Positions 48,290-60,356 of a DNA stretch of 64,000 nucleotides are shown here, in pieces. The position numbers and the translations under genes were made by a program. The stretch is from positions 25,517,001 to 25,581,000 of the forward strand of contig OX424563.1 of the NCBI GenBank assembly GCA_949152475.1. The letters run 5' to 3'. The first letter of the stretch is position 1; each line of letters opens with the position of its first letter. Below the pieces are notes generated by a model, which was not told where the DNA came from, ran no database searches, and saw only the letters and a list, made by a program, of their open reading frames with translations. Source of the DNA: Terebella lapidaria. Taxonomy: Eukaryota; Annelida; Polychaeta; Terebellida; Terebellidae.

Positions 48290-49610
48290 CGTGTTTACCG
48301 ACATGCATGGTTTCCTAGAGTAGTTATTTTATTCTTGAGCCTATAGAGTCGAAAGCTCATATTCGACACTGAGTACTAAATTCGAGAGATGCACGGCTGA
48401 AGAGAGGGGAGTTCATTTGAGAAAGTTAAGGGGTAGGGTGGGGGTGAGCCAGAAGCTAAGGTAGTTATCCACTTCGTGCTCGGTACATGTCAAATTATAA
48501 TGACATGTACCTCGCACTCAATAGATAACTATTACTCATCGAACGAGACTCTTAATTGACTTTGTGTTCTGGCGTTCTCAGGATGCGATGTCTAGCACAG
48601 TGCACCACATATGTCTTAGCCATTGACATCTTTATCACCAAATTAGTCCAATGTGCAGGCCAATGCGAGCCCTAAATCTGTCTGTATATTAATATACCGG
48701 AATTCTCATTCCTTTAGTACTACTAGTAGTATCCAATTGTTTGGGATTTTTTTAAAATCAAGAGTGAGAGCGGGACCTGGTGGTAAATCTAGGGCACCCT
48801 AGGGGTCATTTTTTCAAACATGTTTCAAAGCAATTTACCTGATAGGGAAGAAACTAAAATATGTAATTATGTGGGGAAAATATTTGGAACCAGTTGCGAT
48901 ATCCTTCCCTACGTTTTGGTTTGAACATTATTAGAGAAAAGATCGGGTGTTTTTCCCCATATTTTGGAAACAAAGTACAATTACTGTAACAGTTTGAGAC
49001 ATGGACAGTTCTCAAATGTTTTACACAAAGTCTGTGTCACAGACTAGGGTCAACAATTTGCATGCCTATGCTGATAAAATATGGGGTGAATCTAGATTGC
49101 TCTAGATATACTGCCAGGTTCCGCTCTTAATACACTGAACATGTGACCAAAGCTATATATTTACAATGTTGTGTATATATTATTTGGTATTACATATATA
49201 CGACAAGGTGCAATTGATATATTTTTTTTTTGATAATGTTAGTTCAGAACTGGTGAATTGCAAGCTAGAACATTGGTCCGTGCGAACATTGGTCATACAT
49301 GTATTTGTATTTTTTTTACATGTATTACGATATTTTCCCAAAAATTTACTATACGCACGTGCGTATAGTGCGTATACCTGGCGGTGGCCTTGCTGATCCC
49401 AAACCTCAGTTTATATTTTTTTTTCCGAATCGTGATAACGTACAACCTAACAACAGCAAAAACGGGGCTGCATGGTCGTTTTTGCTTCAGAGAGTGGAAC
49501 ATCCATCCAAATTCTCTTGCAAAATGCGAAACCAATGTGTATTCAACTTTGCGTACAGAAAGCCCCAGAAAGTTGTTGTGGTACAGCCGGCACAGTAACG
49601 ATGGTACTGC
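48290..49610. other. Intergenic spacer next to arm 2, no recognisable gene
   Basis: Open frames at 49293-49638 occur on both strands and run up to the 3' end of astacin copy 2. None has a known motif. Homology to arm 1 does not reach here. Confidence 0.45.
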
Positions 49611-49643
49611 TCGAATAAAGGCTATGTGCAATGCTTGATATTC

Positions 49644-49649
49644 TTTATT
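49644..49649 (-). terminator. Poly(A) signal of astacin copy 2
   Basis: AATAAA on the minus strand 41 bp after the stop, in the same setting as copy 1. Homology with the other arm ends close by, near 49618. Confidence 0.75.
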
Positions 49650-49689
49650 ATCCGAATCTTCCAGTGACCAAGACAGCAGCTCAATTCTT

Positions 49690-52600
49690 CTAACCTCTGC
49701 TGATGCACATACTGAATCCTTCGTCGGCCAACAGAGCCACTATGCTCTTGAAGTGGATCAAGACACGGGTATTACCGGGTACCCAACCCGGACTTTGGGT
49801 TCCGCAATACCTATGAGAACAGAAACATATCTTGGTAGCTAGTGTTTGTGAGATTTTAATGATTTGTAATCGTAGAAACGTATATTTACCATGGTGCTCG
49901 TCTGTAGAAGTTATTTCGTCTCAATTCAAGGTAGGTCGAGGTGCTACAAGGTGGAAGATTGAAGGTGCTGAATATCACCCGGATCGGATGACTGTAGTCA
50001 CCTTGCAGCCCTTTCTGTGAAAATATTGAACCACAGATTGCTAGATATCTTTCAATTCTATTATATACAGTTTTACATTGGCATCTTGGTGATTTTTGAT
50101 CTGAATGACTGAATTTTTGACCTAGGTCCTGGTTTAGGTCATACATGCGCCAGTACCTCATTTGAAAACTGATGTCCTGATTTTTCAAGACATCATTCGA
50201 ACTACTTGTAACAATATTTCCACGACGTATGCTTGAGCGTTACATGAAATCATTCAAATTCGGCTGTTCACTCCGAAACGTTACTCACGCTGTGGGCAGT
50301 TATCCCACGCAAAAAAAAAGTGTCTGTTGACACACATAATCATCGGGGTTTACCTCAATGGGAAGCATATGATTCTGAGACTTTCTTTCGCAACTAACCC
50401 TAAGTTTGATTGTGAATGACCCCCAAAATATAGGTGCTTCTTTCAGGATATACATTGAGGCAAATGCTGACTTTTGGGGCTAAATTGTTGTTACCATAAA
50501 ATTTGATAGTTTTTTGCTATCGACTTTAGCCACCAAAAATTGAAATTCTAAGGAAATTGACCGTTTGGTTCATGGAATATTATATTTTGAAATGGCACAG
50601 TGAAATATAGCAGATTGTTGGACATTTTCTAAAATCCTTTTCACCGCCGTTTTCAACTCACTGCTGGATCTTGGAAATAAATCTGGATATGTTTCTGGAT
50701 TCTTGTATGCCTTGTTCCCTCTCTAATTCAAGAATATGTTATCAACTTTCATCAAATAAATCATGAAGATATCTGTTCCTCATGTCGTCGTAATGCGCCC
50801 CGCAGGCTTGAACTTTGGAGTAATATGTACTTATTACTACACAAATGACTACACAAAAGAAAAATGATTGGTTCCAAGAAATTTTCCAGAACTTTACTGA
50901 TTATCAAAGAATACACTGCTGAAAGAAAAATGGCAAAGTTTTACGAACATTCTCTGATCCATTTATTCGTAATAGCCTATAAAACAACCTAACCCCCAGT
51001 TTTTTTAGGTTTTAATTGTTGGATTTGTCACCACATATTTCCGTATAGAAACTGATCCAGTTCGGATATTATGCAATGAATTTCCTTGAGAATCAGCCAA
51101 TACATGGCATATCATATATAAATTGTTGTTTATCGGATAGATTCTAACAGAATGCCCTTTGAACAACCCAACCCCTATAGTTTGGGTGCTCTTCAACCAT
51201 TGGTTTCAACATCACACTATAGACTCCGCTAATTTTTCCAACTATCTAGACCTGAGGTTCGAGATTGATAATGATTCTAACCTGTCAACTAGAATATATG
51301 ACAAACGTGATGATTTCAATTTTTCCATAGTAAATTTCCCTTTTCTAAGCAGCAACATTCCTATGTCACCGGCATATGGTGTGTTTGTTTCTCAACTTAT
51401 ACGCTATTCCAGAGCAAGTTGCAAATATGAGGACTTTGTCTATCGAAGTGCCCAGCCAGTCTCTAAACTGCTGCGACAAGGATATGTTATACGAAAACTT
51501 ATAGCTGCGTTTAAGAAATTCTATGGACGTCATCATGATCTGGTTGATAAATACACCGAATCCTTGTCTGCCATGCAGCTAGATCCATTTTTTCATGTTA
51601 ATTTCGAGGAGATCATGACGGGTGCCACTAGTGGGGCAGGAAATGCTCACTCTTTTCGGAATACCTGATTTCACCTCCTAATGGCCATTTTGGGGGGTTC
51701 ATGAGTTTCCCTGTCATTTTTGTTTTCTCTCACTTCGTATGCCTGATATGACTTTCTGTCCCCGGACTATGAGATTGGATAACAGACCCTGTTTTGTTTG
51801 CTCGGAATACTTAATACTGGGTATTGATTCCACGTATATTGCATGCAAAATGTCGTGAAATTTCTTCAAAATGACTATTGTTATTCGCTTATATATAACC
51901 AGTGCACTAATAAATTACTTACTATGAAATGCCAGTTGCATTCAGCTCCTGCGAATCCAGGACCTTTGACTTCGATACATATTTCATTTGCTCCGTTCTT
52001 CACGATGTGTTTACCAGCGCTTGGGCATTCTTAAAAATATACATGTATGTATCATCAAATTGCCACCGATATAGAGAGAGTGATTTGCCAATAATACGAA
52101 GAGCTTGATATACGTTGAAGTGAATAACCTGGATACAAGAACAGCCAGTATGGAATTTCAGCCGAACCATTATGCCAAAACATGGGCATACGGTTTTTCA
52201 GATCTGTTGCTACTATACATGTACGAGTAATGAAATTAGTATACAATTATTGAAGACACTATTACTGCAATTACGAGGCTCTTGAAATTTTGAAATGCAT
52301 TGAATTACGTACCCAATTACTTGCAAAAAACGATGACACTACATACCAGTGTATTTCAAGTACCAATATTTACAGTTGATCTCATCATCGAACTATAGCT
52401 TGGAATATAACCATCAGTCGTAAAATATTATTGATTTATATTACCGCTGATACCCAAATGTGAATATTAAATTGCCTGAGATATCATGGCAAGGTCGTCC
52501 TGTATATAGATGACGAGGCCGACCTCGGTTGAACGAGATTTGACCAACCGTTCATAAAAATACCTCGAACATGAATGTATCACCATTGCCGAGTTGAACT

Positions 52601-55600
52601 TTGTTGACATGTCTTTTTACCATATGCGTTTATTTTACCATGGGTGTTTACTTGCAAGCAATGACACTAACCAGGTGCACTGTTGGCCACTTTGTTGCAG
52701 AGAGGAGGAGCAAGTCCTTGTGGACAGAGACAGCTAGTACAATCGTTAGGGTGCACAAAACCGTAATTTTTACAGTATTTTCCACCATGCTGTTGGCTGA
52801 ATATCTGGTCGCATCCAGCTTGAATGTATTGAAAATAAATACATAGTGAGATATATTCATAAGCGATTTGATGAGATTGAGTGAGCAGGGAATATTTGGC
52901 AATTACCATTCTGACAGCCTTTTTTGTTGATTATCTTGACGTCAAAGAAGGAAGGACCAAATCTTTGTGAATTCATGTTGTTGACAAAACGAGAATCGAT
53001 CGGGGACAAAGTTGGTTGCACCACGTTGATTTGAAATCTCTGTAAAAATTGGTGCGATGTTCAAATAAACAACATATTCCCTAAAATAATATTTCGTCTG
53101 TTGATGATTTTTTTTGTCTGTTGTTGAAGTATACTTACCCTTGTTGAGTAGTGCATCACTGAAGAGTAGTCGTAAGGCACATTAAACGTGTCTACCTCCC
53201 AGAAATTCATGATGTTGAAGTTGAATTTGGAATTCGGTTGGATGTTATTCCAATGCACTGTGACGAAGTTGTCACGGTCTGGTCTGTTCATTTCATGTAG
53301 AGCGCCTAGTGCGTGTCCAATTTCATGCGCAATGATATGATGCTATTAAAAAAAACACACACAACAACATGATAGAAGCAGGAACAACGATCAGTTTGCT
53401 TACTGTAGCAAACTGATTTGCTGTGTGGAGCTGTTGACTGTTGCAGTGTGGATATCACTCTGGAGATTATTACATGTGAAGGATCTTCCAACAAATGAAA
53501 ACTAATCCGAAAACATTCTGAATGAGTGCTGTTTCTTTTCCCCTCATAAATATCAACACTTTGTTATGAGTTGATATATTCATTGATGTACACAAAAAGT
53601 CTGCAGGCAGAAAATTGTTACTTTTCACCACATATTTTCATATTTACTTGGATGTACGAGTCCTGCATATCAACCGTACAACTCACAGTGAAGCAGCCGA
53701 AAGACAGCGATAACATCTGTTGTCCTCCAATATGCCCAATAAAAGACCAGCAGCCCGAGCCGTGGAAGAACGTGATGTAGCCGGTGCTACTTGTTCCCTC
53801 GATGAAATCGTAACAAGTGAGGCTCTCCCACTCTTCGATGGCCCGTCGGAGTTTATCCGTTAGAGGTTCTGTCGTGACGAGGTTTGACATCACGATGAAA
53901 ATGTTTTGATGATGGAGGTGAATAGAGTAATATATGTGGGATAGTAGCTGTTAACGGAAATCATAAAGTATGACCGAAACTATGGACACAGGCCCATATG
54001 TTGTTCTTTATGATTGTTTTTCGCTAAAAATGCTCTCATTTTGCATTCAATACAATGCATCAGATACAAATTTTTGGTTCAGTGGACTTTGCTGAATATA
54101 TCACCAGAATTGAACAAACTTCGGAAATGCCATTTCTGAACTGTGGTATGAGCTCAAACAACATTAATATATGTTCTACCAAAATAGGGCACGTAAGCGA
54201 TAACGCTATATTCTCGAAAAATAAGCCTTGACTAGGATTTTCTGGTCTCAACCTATTCTCGCCCACTTTTTGCCTACCTCGTGTTCCACATAAATCAACA
54301 AATATTGCAAAGAAAACACATGTGATCAACGTTATGACCCATATTTGATAACTCCCGACCATAATATGCCAAGGTACTTCTGTCAGATAGGCCAACAACA
54401 CGGTGGAAGTACGGCTTTGACTCGACAGCCTCGTGTCGCTTAGAACTTAGAATAATGCGGGCTTATATTCATAGACGTAGAATCAATACCAAGTACTTAA
54501 GTATTCCGAGCGAACAAAACATGGTTCATTATCCAATCTCATAGTCCGGGCACAGAAAGTCATATCAGGCATACGAAGTGAGAGAAAACATGACCCCTCC
54601 CCCCCCCCCTAAAAAAAGGCCAATTGGATGTGAAATCCGGTGTTCCGGAAAGAGTGAGCATTTCCTGCCCCACTAGTGGCACCCATCATGAATTCCTCAA
54701 AATTAACATGAAACCGTCAACCAGTGATCGGACGTTTTAATTCAATCCTTACAAACAGGTTGGATCTTATAGTGATCTAACCTGTGATTCCCTGAATTGT
54801 GTAATGCACCGTCCTTCGAGAGCCTGTCTGGGGCCACAACGAGAGTGGATTCCTCAGCACTTGTCGACCCTGCTGTGTTCCATTATTATTCTCTCCGCTC
54901 AGCTCTCGCAGCCACGCTTCCAGTTGTACCTCAGTCAAGATCATGTCATCCCAGAGTTCTGGCTCCGGAACGGGCTGATACTTTTAACGTGAAAAGTAGA
55001 GGTGCATAGTATGTTGACTCTCGTATCCCAATGTTCTCCGAATGAGGGCCGTGTTATTGGACACAGCATTCCGACACCGGATGTAGTGTATACAATTCCA
55101 AAGACAGGAAAGTGAACAGTCACAACTAAACTGTCGAAATATGTAGTGAAATTTATTGTTTTGTGTATATAGATTCGTGTGACTTCTGGAGACAATGTGA
55201 CATCATGGGGTTCGGTTAGTTAGGCAATCAGAATACACTCGTTTCGTTGCATTCCACTATACATGAACTATATGAGAACTGTTGTATATCGTGGTAACAG
55301 AATACAAGCAATAAATAAGGTGATTTGCTGAAGTTTTGTTTCTGCCTCTGATTTTTTGTTGTTGCCAATAAGTTTTCTTGTTGATGCATTTGACAAATAG
55401 TGTCAATACATTTGTTTCGAATCGTATTTCATATATGTCAATTCTCTATCCAGACCAGCATATATATCTCCACACTGTAACCTTTTAACCTAGCTTCCTT
55501 AGCTCATTAGTCAACCAACACATCAAATCTCCTCCAGGGGATAGACAAGTATACGCTCTCAGCTTTTGAGTTTTTTTTCCTCAAAATATATTTGATTCTC

Positions 55601-58600
55601 GTATGACAATGAAAATACACCTCATTACGATTTGTGATGGCAGATTGCGGGGTATTAGGACTCGTTACGGCATCTTTTTGTGTATTATCATTAAGACTTA
55701 CCTCTTCTCCATCTTTCTCGGCGAGTTTTCTTCGAACCTCGTGCGCCAATTGACGGATTCGTTTAAGTCTCGCATTTCCCAGGCCATAGGTTGCCACCGA
55801 CTCCTCTCCTGTCATCTGTAACAAGGATAAAACAAAAGTATGTCCCTAAAAAATTCATTCCTGCTGAATAAATATTCTGAACGCATACTGTGGAGAATGT
55901 AACTAAAACTAACAACAACCATTTTTATTAGAGAGGTAATTGATATTTTCATTTATATTATTGGTCCAAATAGTCGGGCATGTACGGGGGGTCCCTTTGC
56001 ACCCCCCCCATGATCCTCCAAAACCAACTTTTTTCTCAAGGTTTTTTAATACTAATAAACATTACATATGTCTCCGGTTGCGCATCCATTGCAAAAATTG
56101 GTTTTCGGGCCATTTTTCAAAATGGCCGCCCCGCGAAATCTCGAATTTTGAGATTGCTTCACTTTAAGCTGCATAGGTCTACAAAATAAAATGTTTGTTA
56201 CCTTTTGCTGCTCATTGTAGGGACCTTATACATTGTACATGAGAAAACAGTGGTTAAATAAACATTTATAATATGAATATGTCCATAAATCCAAGATGGC
56301 CGCCAAATTTAGATAATTTTTCACTAAAATGTCCATAACTTCGGACTGAGTCAACCTAGGATGTTCATTTTGGGGTCTATACCTAGGTTTTCATATACAG
56401 GGAATCCATTTAGACCAAAATAAATACAATCAAGCTATTTCTTTTGATGCATGCATCCAAGATGGCCGCCAAATTTAGATAAGTTTTCACTAAAATGTCC
56501 ATAACTTCGGACTGAGTCAACCTAGGATGTTCATTTCGGGGTCTATATCTAGGTTTTCATATAGAGGGAATCCATTCAGACCAAAATAAATACAATCAAG
56601 CTATTTCTTTTGATGCATGTACATCTGCACACATGGTACACGCTACACATTCATTTAGATATCTCTCGAAAATAGCCCCCTTGGCACCCCTATGGTCTCA
56701 ATTGTGGATCTTGCTTGAATATTTTTGATAGAGACTTTTACTGATTTGCAATCCCAATAAATCCTTGAACAAATAGAGCTTGATTTGATTAGTTTTGTTA
56801 ATAACAGAAATCCAAGATGCCTGCTAAACACACCCCGAAAATTCAAGTTCGTAACTAATTGTGCTATAAAGATGTGTGATACTTACTTTCAAGGGTATTT
56901 TGGTATGTAGATTCCATTTTTGGTGTTATTCCAGCTATATAATATCAATTTAAGATGATAACAGCATCTCATTGAGATGGAAAGCAAATAAAAGCATATT
57001 GTTATTTGAATTTATTCATACACTTATGCATTACGCATTACTCACCAACATGCTTGGGATACTTTTTATATCACAAACAGAGAACAATAGTGTAGAATAT
57101 CTTCATTGGCTATCTTAACACATGAACATGATGGAACATGGTACTATGATATTGGTACTGCTATATTGGCTGAATTGACATATTAACTGATGATGTCTTC
57201 ACCATTGCCCTGCATTCTCTTGCAGTACAACAACGTTGTCTTGAGCTGTCCGACATCATACCACTCAACATCCTCTATCTCAGTTCTGGAAAATTCTACA
57301 TCACTTTTGCCACAATAGTCCCATTCATTGATCTAGTCTCATTCATTGATCTAGACACACCTTCGTGGGGCTGAACAGTTGTAATGCAAGTGATGTCGGA
57401 CAGCTCAAGACAACGTTGTTGTACTGCAAGAGAATGCAGGGCAATGGTGAAGACATCATCAACTAATATGTCAATTCATCCAATATAGCAGTACCAATAT
57501 CATAGTACCATGTTCCATCATGTTCATGTGTTAAGATAGCCAATGAAGATATTCTACATTATTGTTCTCTGTTTGTGATATAAAAAGTATCCCAAGCATG
57601 TTGGTGAGTAATGCGTAATGCATAAGTGTATGGATGAACTCAAATAACAATATGTTTTTATTTGCTTTCCATCTCAATGAGATGCTGTTATCATTTTAAA
57701 TTGATATTATATAGCTAGAATAACACCAAAAATGGAATCTACATACCAAAATACCCTTGAAAGTAAGTATCACACATCTTTATAGCACAATTAGTTACGA
57801 ACTTGAATTTTCGGGGTGTGTTTAGCAGGCATCTTGGATTTCTGCTAATTAACAAAACTAATCAAATCAAGCTCTATTTGTTCAAGGATTTATTGGGATT
57901 GCAAATCAGTAAAAGTCTCTATCAGAAATATCCAAGCAAGATCCACAATTGAGTCCATAGGGGTGTAAAGGGGGCTATATTCGAGAGATATCTAAATGAA
58001 AGTGTAGCGTGTACCATGTGTGCAGGTGTACATGCATCAAAAGAAATAGCTTGATTGTATTTATTTTGGTCTGAATGGATTCCCTCTATATGAAAACCTA
58101 GATATAGACCCCAAAATGAACATCCTAGGTTGACTCAGTCCGAAGTTATGGACATTTTAGTGAAAACTTATCTAAATTTGGCGGCCATCTTGGATGCATG
58201 CATCAAAAGAAATAGCTTGATTGTATTTATTTTGGTCTAAATGGATTCCCTGTATATGAAAACCTAGGTATAGACCCCAAAATGAACATCCTAGGTTGAC
58301 TCAGTCCGAAGTTATGGACATTTTAGTGAAAAATTATCTAAATTTGGCGGCCATCTTGGATTTATGGACATATTCATATTATAAATGTTCATTTAACCAC
58401 TGTTTTCTCATGTACAATGTATAAGGCCCCTACAATGAGCAGCAAAAGGTAACAAACATTTTATTTTGTAGACCTATGCAGCTTAAAGTGAAGCAATCTC
58501 AAAATTCGAGATTTCGCGGGGCGGCCATTTTGAAAAATGGCCCGAAAACCAATTTTTGCAATGGATGCGCAACCGGAGACATATGTAATGTTTATTAGTA

Positions 58601-59484
58601 TTAAAAAACCTTGAGAAAAAAGTTGGTTTTGGAGGATCATGGGGGGGGTGCAAAGGGACCCCCCGTACATGCCCGACTATAAAATGCTGGTCCTGTTCTC
58701 CGCCTCCCGCCCTGATCTGACCTGCTGCCCGTGCCCGTTACTGCCTCTGAGGGAAGACTCCATGTGTTGCATTGTATTTATTTGTCTTATTATATTCATA
58801 ATTTTCCTTTCTTTTTTTAGGGGTATCACAGGAAAACGACGTAACTGTCATGTGATACCCTGGACAGCTATACTTTGTTTTCATTTCTTTTTCTTTGTAT
58901 TTACTTTATTGTGTTTTTGTTTCTCATTGTTATCCCAGTATTATAATAGCTGTCCGAAATAAATTTGACTTGACTTGACCTATTGAAGAAATTTCTCCCA
59001 ACTGTGCAAACTACGGGGTATAATAATGAGTTCTTAAGGGAACCGTTCAACGTGACTAGGTGACTCTGCCCATGACTTCAAATATTGATTCTGCGCGAAG
59101 ACTTAGAGACTTGAACGCATGATATGTGTCCACTTGAATGTCAAGAAGTTCTATTTTTCATCAACACAATGCAGGTGCACCTCACAGGTTTGCTTGCACT
59201 ATCGTGTGCTAGAAACTACCTATTATCTTGCTAACATTTCTTGAACAAACACTTGTATATGGGGATACCATCATAGAATTCAGCCTTTGTATCACACATG
59301 CGAAAAAAATTCACCCAAGATACTGAGCCATAGAATGGAGTAATATGACCAAAAGTTGTATTCACAGGACTTATATTACCAATTTTGACAAACAAGACCA
59401 TACCTCCTCTGCAGCTATCCAACCAATGTCCATGCAGCAGGCAATCATCATGGACAGGAGTATTCTGCTCAGCATTTTCTCCAT
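49690..59484 (-). CDS. Astacin-EGF-CUB secreted metalloproteinase, copy 2 (10 exons, 470 aa)
   Basis: Paralogue of the gene at 29032-35888, in opposite orientation and tail to tail with it. Exons in transcript order: 59404-59484, 55702-55815, 54782-54980, 53687-53868, 53139-53342, 52907-53039, 52672-52818, 51923-52029, 49890-50014, 49690-49810; the sum is 1413 nt, in frame and ending TAG. Exon lengths match copy 1 except exon 1 (+3 nt) and exon 9 (+3 nt, one extra Ser/Thr codon). It has a signal peptide, propeptide motif WDDMILT, zinc site HEIGHALGALHE (198-209), Met-turn SVMHY (253-257), an EGF-like module encoded mainly by exon 7 and a C-terminal CUB domain. All catalytic residues are present, so it should be active. 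Intron 1 is 3.6 kb because it holds a 2.7 kb palindromic element (55973-58677) and a LINE tail. Introns 3 and 8 hold retroelement 3' ends. Whether the long hairpin disturbs splicing cannot be told from sequence. Confidence 0.92.
50940..51840 (+). mobile_element. Reverse-transcriptase C-terminal fragment in intron 8 of astacin copy 2
   Basis: The frame 51159-51668 contains NYLDLRFEID, RIYDKRDDFNFSIVNFPFLS, SPAYGVFVSQLIRYSRA, QGYVIRKLIAAFKKFYGRHH and DLVDKYTESL. This block follows the catalytic RT core in a retroelement family common in aquatic animals, perhaps Penelope-like; the class is uncertain. It is 5'-truncated. The 3' non-coding part (51630-51835) recurs inverted at about 54480-54740. 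Confidence 0.6.
54480..54740 (-). mobile_element. Second 3' end of the same retroelement, in intron 3 of astacin copy 2
   Basis: The minus strand matches 51600-51835: GGTGCCACTAGTGGGGCAGG, then CTCACTTCGTATGCCTGATA, to TACTTAAGTACT. Only the last codons and 3' UTR are present. Confidence 0.65.
55973..58677. mobile_element. 2.7 kb near-perfect palindromic (foldback) element in intron 1 of astacin copy 2
   Basis: Left arm 55973-57258 and right arm 57391-58677 (1286 and 1287 bp) are inverted copies with only scattered differences, around a 132-bp centre (57259-57390). The ends read GTCGGGCATGTACGGGG and its complement and are flanked by TA on both sides (55971-55972 and 58678-58679), as for Tc1/mariner-type insertion. 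Each arm holds a 166-bp unit twice (near 56291 and 56457), starting with CCAAGATGGCCGCC. No transposase is seen, so it is non-autonomous. High arm identity implies a recent origin or arm-to-arm correction. Confidence 0.88.
58690..58980 (+). mobile_element. LINE 3' end with (TTGAC)n tail
   Basis: A non-coding 290-bp stretch ends in AAATAAATTTGACTTGAC followed by another TGACTTGAC unit at about 58960-58980. Short tandem tails of this type mark the 3' ends of several animal LINE families. There is no coding part, so this is a 5'-truncated insertion. It lies in intron 1 of astacin copy 2, next to the palindromic element. Confidence 0.5.
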
Positions 59485-59576
59485 ATTTGACAGATTCATT
59501 TCCACCAGTGCAGCCAATTTCTCAGGCCAAAATTGGTGATCTGACTTTTCATGGACAAACGGAAGGTTTTTATAAA
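59485..59576 (-). promoter_or_regulatory. Core promoter and 5' UTR of astacin copy 2
   Basis: On the minus strand TTTATAAAA lies at about 59567-59575, 83-91 bp before the ATG. It is followed by the same TCCATGAAAAGTCA..ATCACCA block as in copy 1 and by a shared segment containing ATTGGCTGCACT. Spacing matches copy 1, so the duplication included the promoter. Confidence 0.6.
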
Positions 59577-60356
59577 TGATATCATTGTGTTGGCCATCTG
59601 TATTAGATATATGTAGATATTATTCGGGAGGATTAATTTACATCCAACTATATAAACATATATCATGATGGCATGTTTATGTACTTTTTACGCTAAGACA
59701 ACGACAGTTGTAAATCGATTCTTGCATTGTATTACATGTACATGTAGGTGTTTTATGACATGTATCTGATGTACTTTCACTATTTGAAATGCGCATCTAA
59801 ATTGCACCTAAGGTGCACCAATATACCCTTAAAACGAGCCATCTGGTTTGGTCAATCGTGATCGAATGGACGATGTGTGTTTAGTATGAATTTTTGGATT
59901 CGATACAGGAATGTCCATGACAATAACTTGCAAATTGAAAATCATTTTTATAATTAAAAAATATTCTGTTTTTCAATATATTTGTATATATATCTTTCTT
60001 TCTCCATTTTTAACAAGGAATAATTATGTTTCATTCGGCATTTCGAATTATATCTTGATTAAGTTAATTACGTTCTTTAATACCTGAACTTACAGCTGAC
60101 TCCACATTTCGTACTTTATTTGCTGGGTTTATGGATTTGATCTGGCTACAGCTGAACATCTCGTTACTTACGAAAATATAAAACATTCTTTGAACTATAA
60201 AATGCACACATCTTTTGAGAGGATATACAAGTTTATGGAAAAATACAATAAACATATTATTTGAATTTAATTTATTTTAAAGTATCGTGTTCGTGAATTT
60301 CAAATTTCTAGTTCCAACACATGTCTAGAAGTTTCAGGTGTCTAACCTTTGATAGA

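Noticed and set aside
52601-52846. + strand frame with peptides shared with 32651-32851
   Set aside because: Antisense shadow of the EGF-encoding exon 7 in both astacin copies.
55980-58670. Identical 69-aa frames at both ends of the palindrome
   Set aside because: They are mirror copies within the inverted arms, show no domain, and reflect arm identity only.
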